Translations under genes and position numbers: made by a program | Notes under the pieces: model-generated | Told to the model about the DNA's origin: nothing | Database searches by the model: none | What the model saw: the letters and a program-made list of their open reading frames with translations, nothing else | Shown here: piece after piece, positions 63,421-64,000 of the stretch | How positions within the stretch are numbered: position 1 is the stretch's first letter | Layout: each line of letters starts with the position of its first letter | Assembly (NCBI RefSeq): GCF_914271485.1 | Contig: NZ_CAJZAG010000009.1 | Coordinates: 186,001-250,000 of the forward strand | Direction: 5' to 3' | Origin: Cupriavidus pampae | GTDB lineage: Bacteria > Pseudomonadota > Gammaproteobacteria > Burkholderiales > Burkholderiaceae | Length of the DNA: 64,000 nt

Positions 63421-64000
63421 TTGCACAAGACCACCCGATTTGCCCGTTCGCTGTACGCCTCGGCGGCCCTCATTACCCTGCTCATGGTTGCGGGTCCCGC
63501 GTCCGCGGAAGACAAATGGCCGAGCAAGACCATTCGCTTCGTCGTGCCGTTCTCGGCGGGCGGCGCCAATGATCTGATGGCCCGCGCGGCCGCGGAAGGT
63601 GCATCGAAGGCGCTGGGACAAACGGTGCTGATCGACAACCGCCCGGGCGCCGGCGGCACGGTGGGCGCGGAGATCGTCGCTCGCAGCGCCCCCGACGGCT
63701 ACACGTTCCTGATCAGCGCGGCAGGCGTGATCTCGAACAGCATGATCAAGAAGTCGATCCCGTTCAAGGACGATGCGCTGGTACCGGTTGTGATGATCGG
63801 CCTGGCCCCGTCGGTGATCGTGGTGCCGAGGAACTCGCCGTATAACAATCTGCGCGAGTTCGTCGAAGCCTCGAAGAAGGGCAACGGCTTCAACTTCGCG
63901 ACGGCGGGTACCGGCAGCACGCCGCATTTCGTGGCCGAGATCCTCAACGTGAAGTACGGTGCCAAGCTGCAGCCGATTCCGTACAAGAGCGGTGGCGAAA
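63421..64000 (+). CDS. Bug-family solute-binding protein, cut by the window end
   Basis: The first 193 codons of a TctC-type binding protein. It starts at a TTG (63421) with GGAG 7 bases upstream, and no ATG gives a complete signal peptide. The signal peptide ends ASAED (residue 30). WPSKTIRFVVPFSAGGANDLM, LIDNRPGAGGTVGAEI and PDGYTF are family motifs. It follows the lyase gene by 44 bp and probably supplies its carboxylate pathway with substrate. Confidence 0.88.
   Translation, partial: MHKTTRFARSLYASAALITLLMVAGPASAEDKWPSKTIRFVVPFSAGGANDLMARAAAEGASKALGQTVLIDNRPGAGGTVGAEIVARSAPDGYTFLISAAGVISNSMIKKSIPFKDDALVPVVMIGLAPSVIVVPRNSPYNNLREFVEASKKGNGFNFATAGTGSTPHFVAEILNVKYGAKLQPIPYKSGGE

Overview
The window is high-GC chromosomal DNA whose gene content fits a Cupriavidus/Ralstonia-like member of the Burkholderiales. 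The pointers are the guaB-guaA and smpB-ratA-rnfH core block, several Bug (TctC-type) solute-binding proteins without membrane partners, a Burkholderia-type porin, LysR and IclR regulators, and PrpR-type control. This assignment is inferred from protein style and synteny, not from a database search. About 60 genes are supported. No rRNA, tRNA, CRISPR array, insertion sequence or prophage was seen, and no gap between genes exceeds about 275 bases.

Layout. 1-9 kb: the end of a QseBC/TctDE-type two-component system, a disulfide oxidoreductase, an Old Yellow Enzyme, a Rieske oxygenase with a beta-hydroxyacid-dehydrogenase-like partner, and a hybrid kinase with two PAS domains. A candidate structured small RNA lies at 1641-1716. 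8.7-14.9 kb: the four-gene ligase-associated DNA repair cassette (exonuclease, ATP ligase, Lhr-type helicase, PdeM), with every junction overlapping by 4 bases. 15.2-20.7 kb: a stressosome-like RsbR-RsbS-RsbT module, a fused kinase/phosphatase, and two histidine kinases, with no sigma-B gene. 20.9-25.5 kb: a TonB siderophore receptor behind a Fur-like palindrome, small exported or membrane proteins and an AI-2E-family permease. 25.7-33.9 kb: an IclR-controlled catabolic run (cyclase, ABC binding protein, thiolase-like/DUF35 pair, ADP-forming acyl-CoA synthetase, porin). 34.0 kb: a small gene behind two LexA boxes whose product ends in a beta-clamp-binding-like motif. 34.4-41.2 kb: a 2-hydroxyacid/aldarate-type pathway (TPP enzyme, Bug, Ldh2-type dehydrogenase, HpaI aldolase, tartronate-semialdehyde-reductase-like enzyme, LysR). 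41-45.5 kb: assorted genes (GFA, sorbosone-dehydrogenase-like lipoprotein, DUF1993, MFS). 45.7-51.2 kb: two translationally coupled LysR genes, then N-carbamoyl-D-amino-acid hydrolase, Bug and D-aminoacylase, which looks like D-amino-acid-derivative use. 51.3-53.0 kb: a HicA-like toxin with an HTH antitoxin-like partner and two stand-alone paralogues of the antitoxin N-domain, behind a palindrome-covered promoter. 53.2-60.3 kb: guaA, a membrane gene, guaB, a DMT exporter, a DUF4124 protein, rnfH, ratA and smpB. 60.3-64 kb: a PrpR-type sigma-54 activator, its operator array, a sigma-54 promoter, a methylisocitrate-lyase-family gene and a truncated Bug gene.

The most notable signals are the SOS-controlled clamp-motif protein (34028-34384), the unusual toxin-antitoxin-like locus (51278-53015), the double C-rich-loop small RNA candidate (1641-1716), the kinase-output stressosome, and a recurring pattern in which 13-14 bp tandem duplications span stop codons and give stops in several frames.
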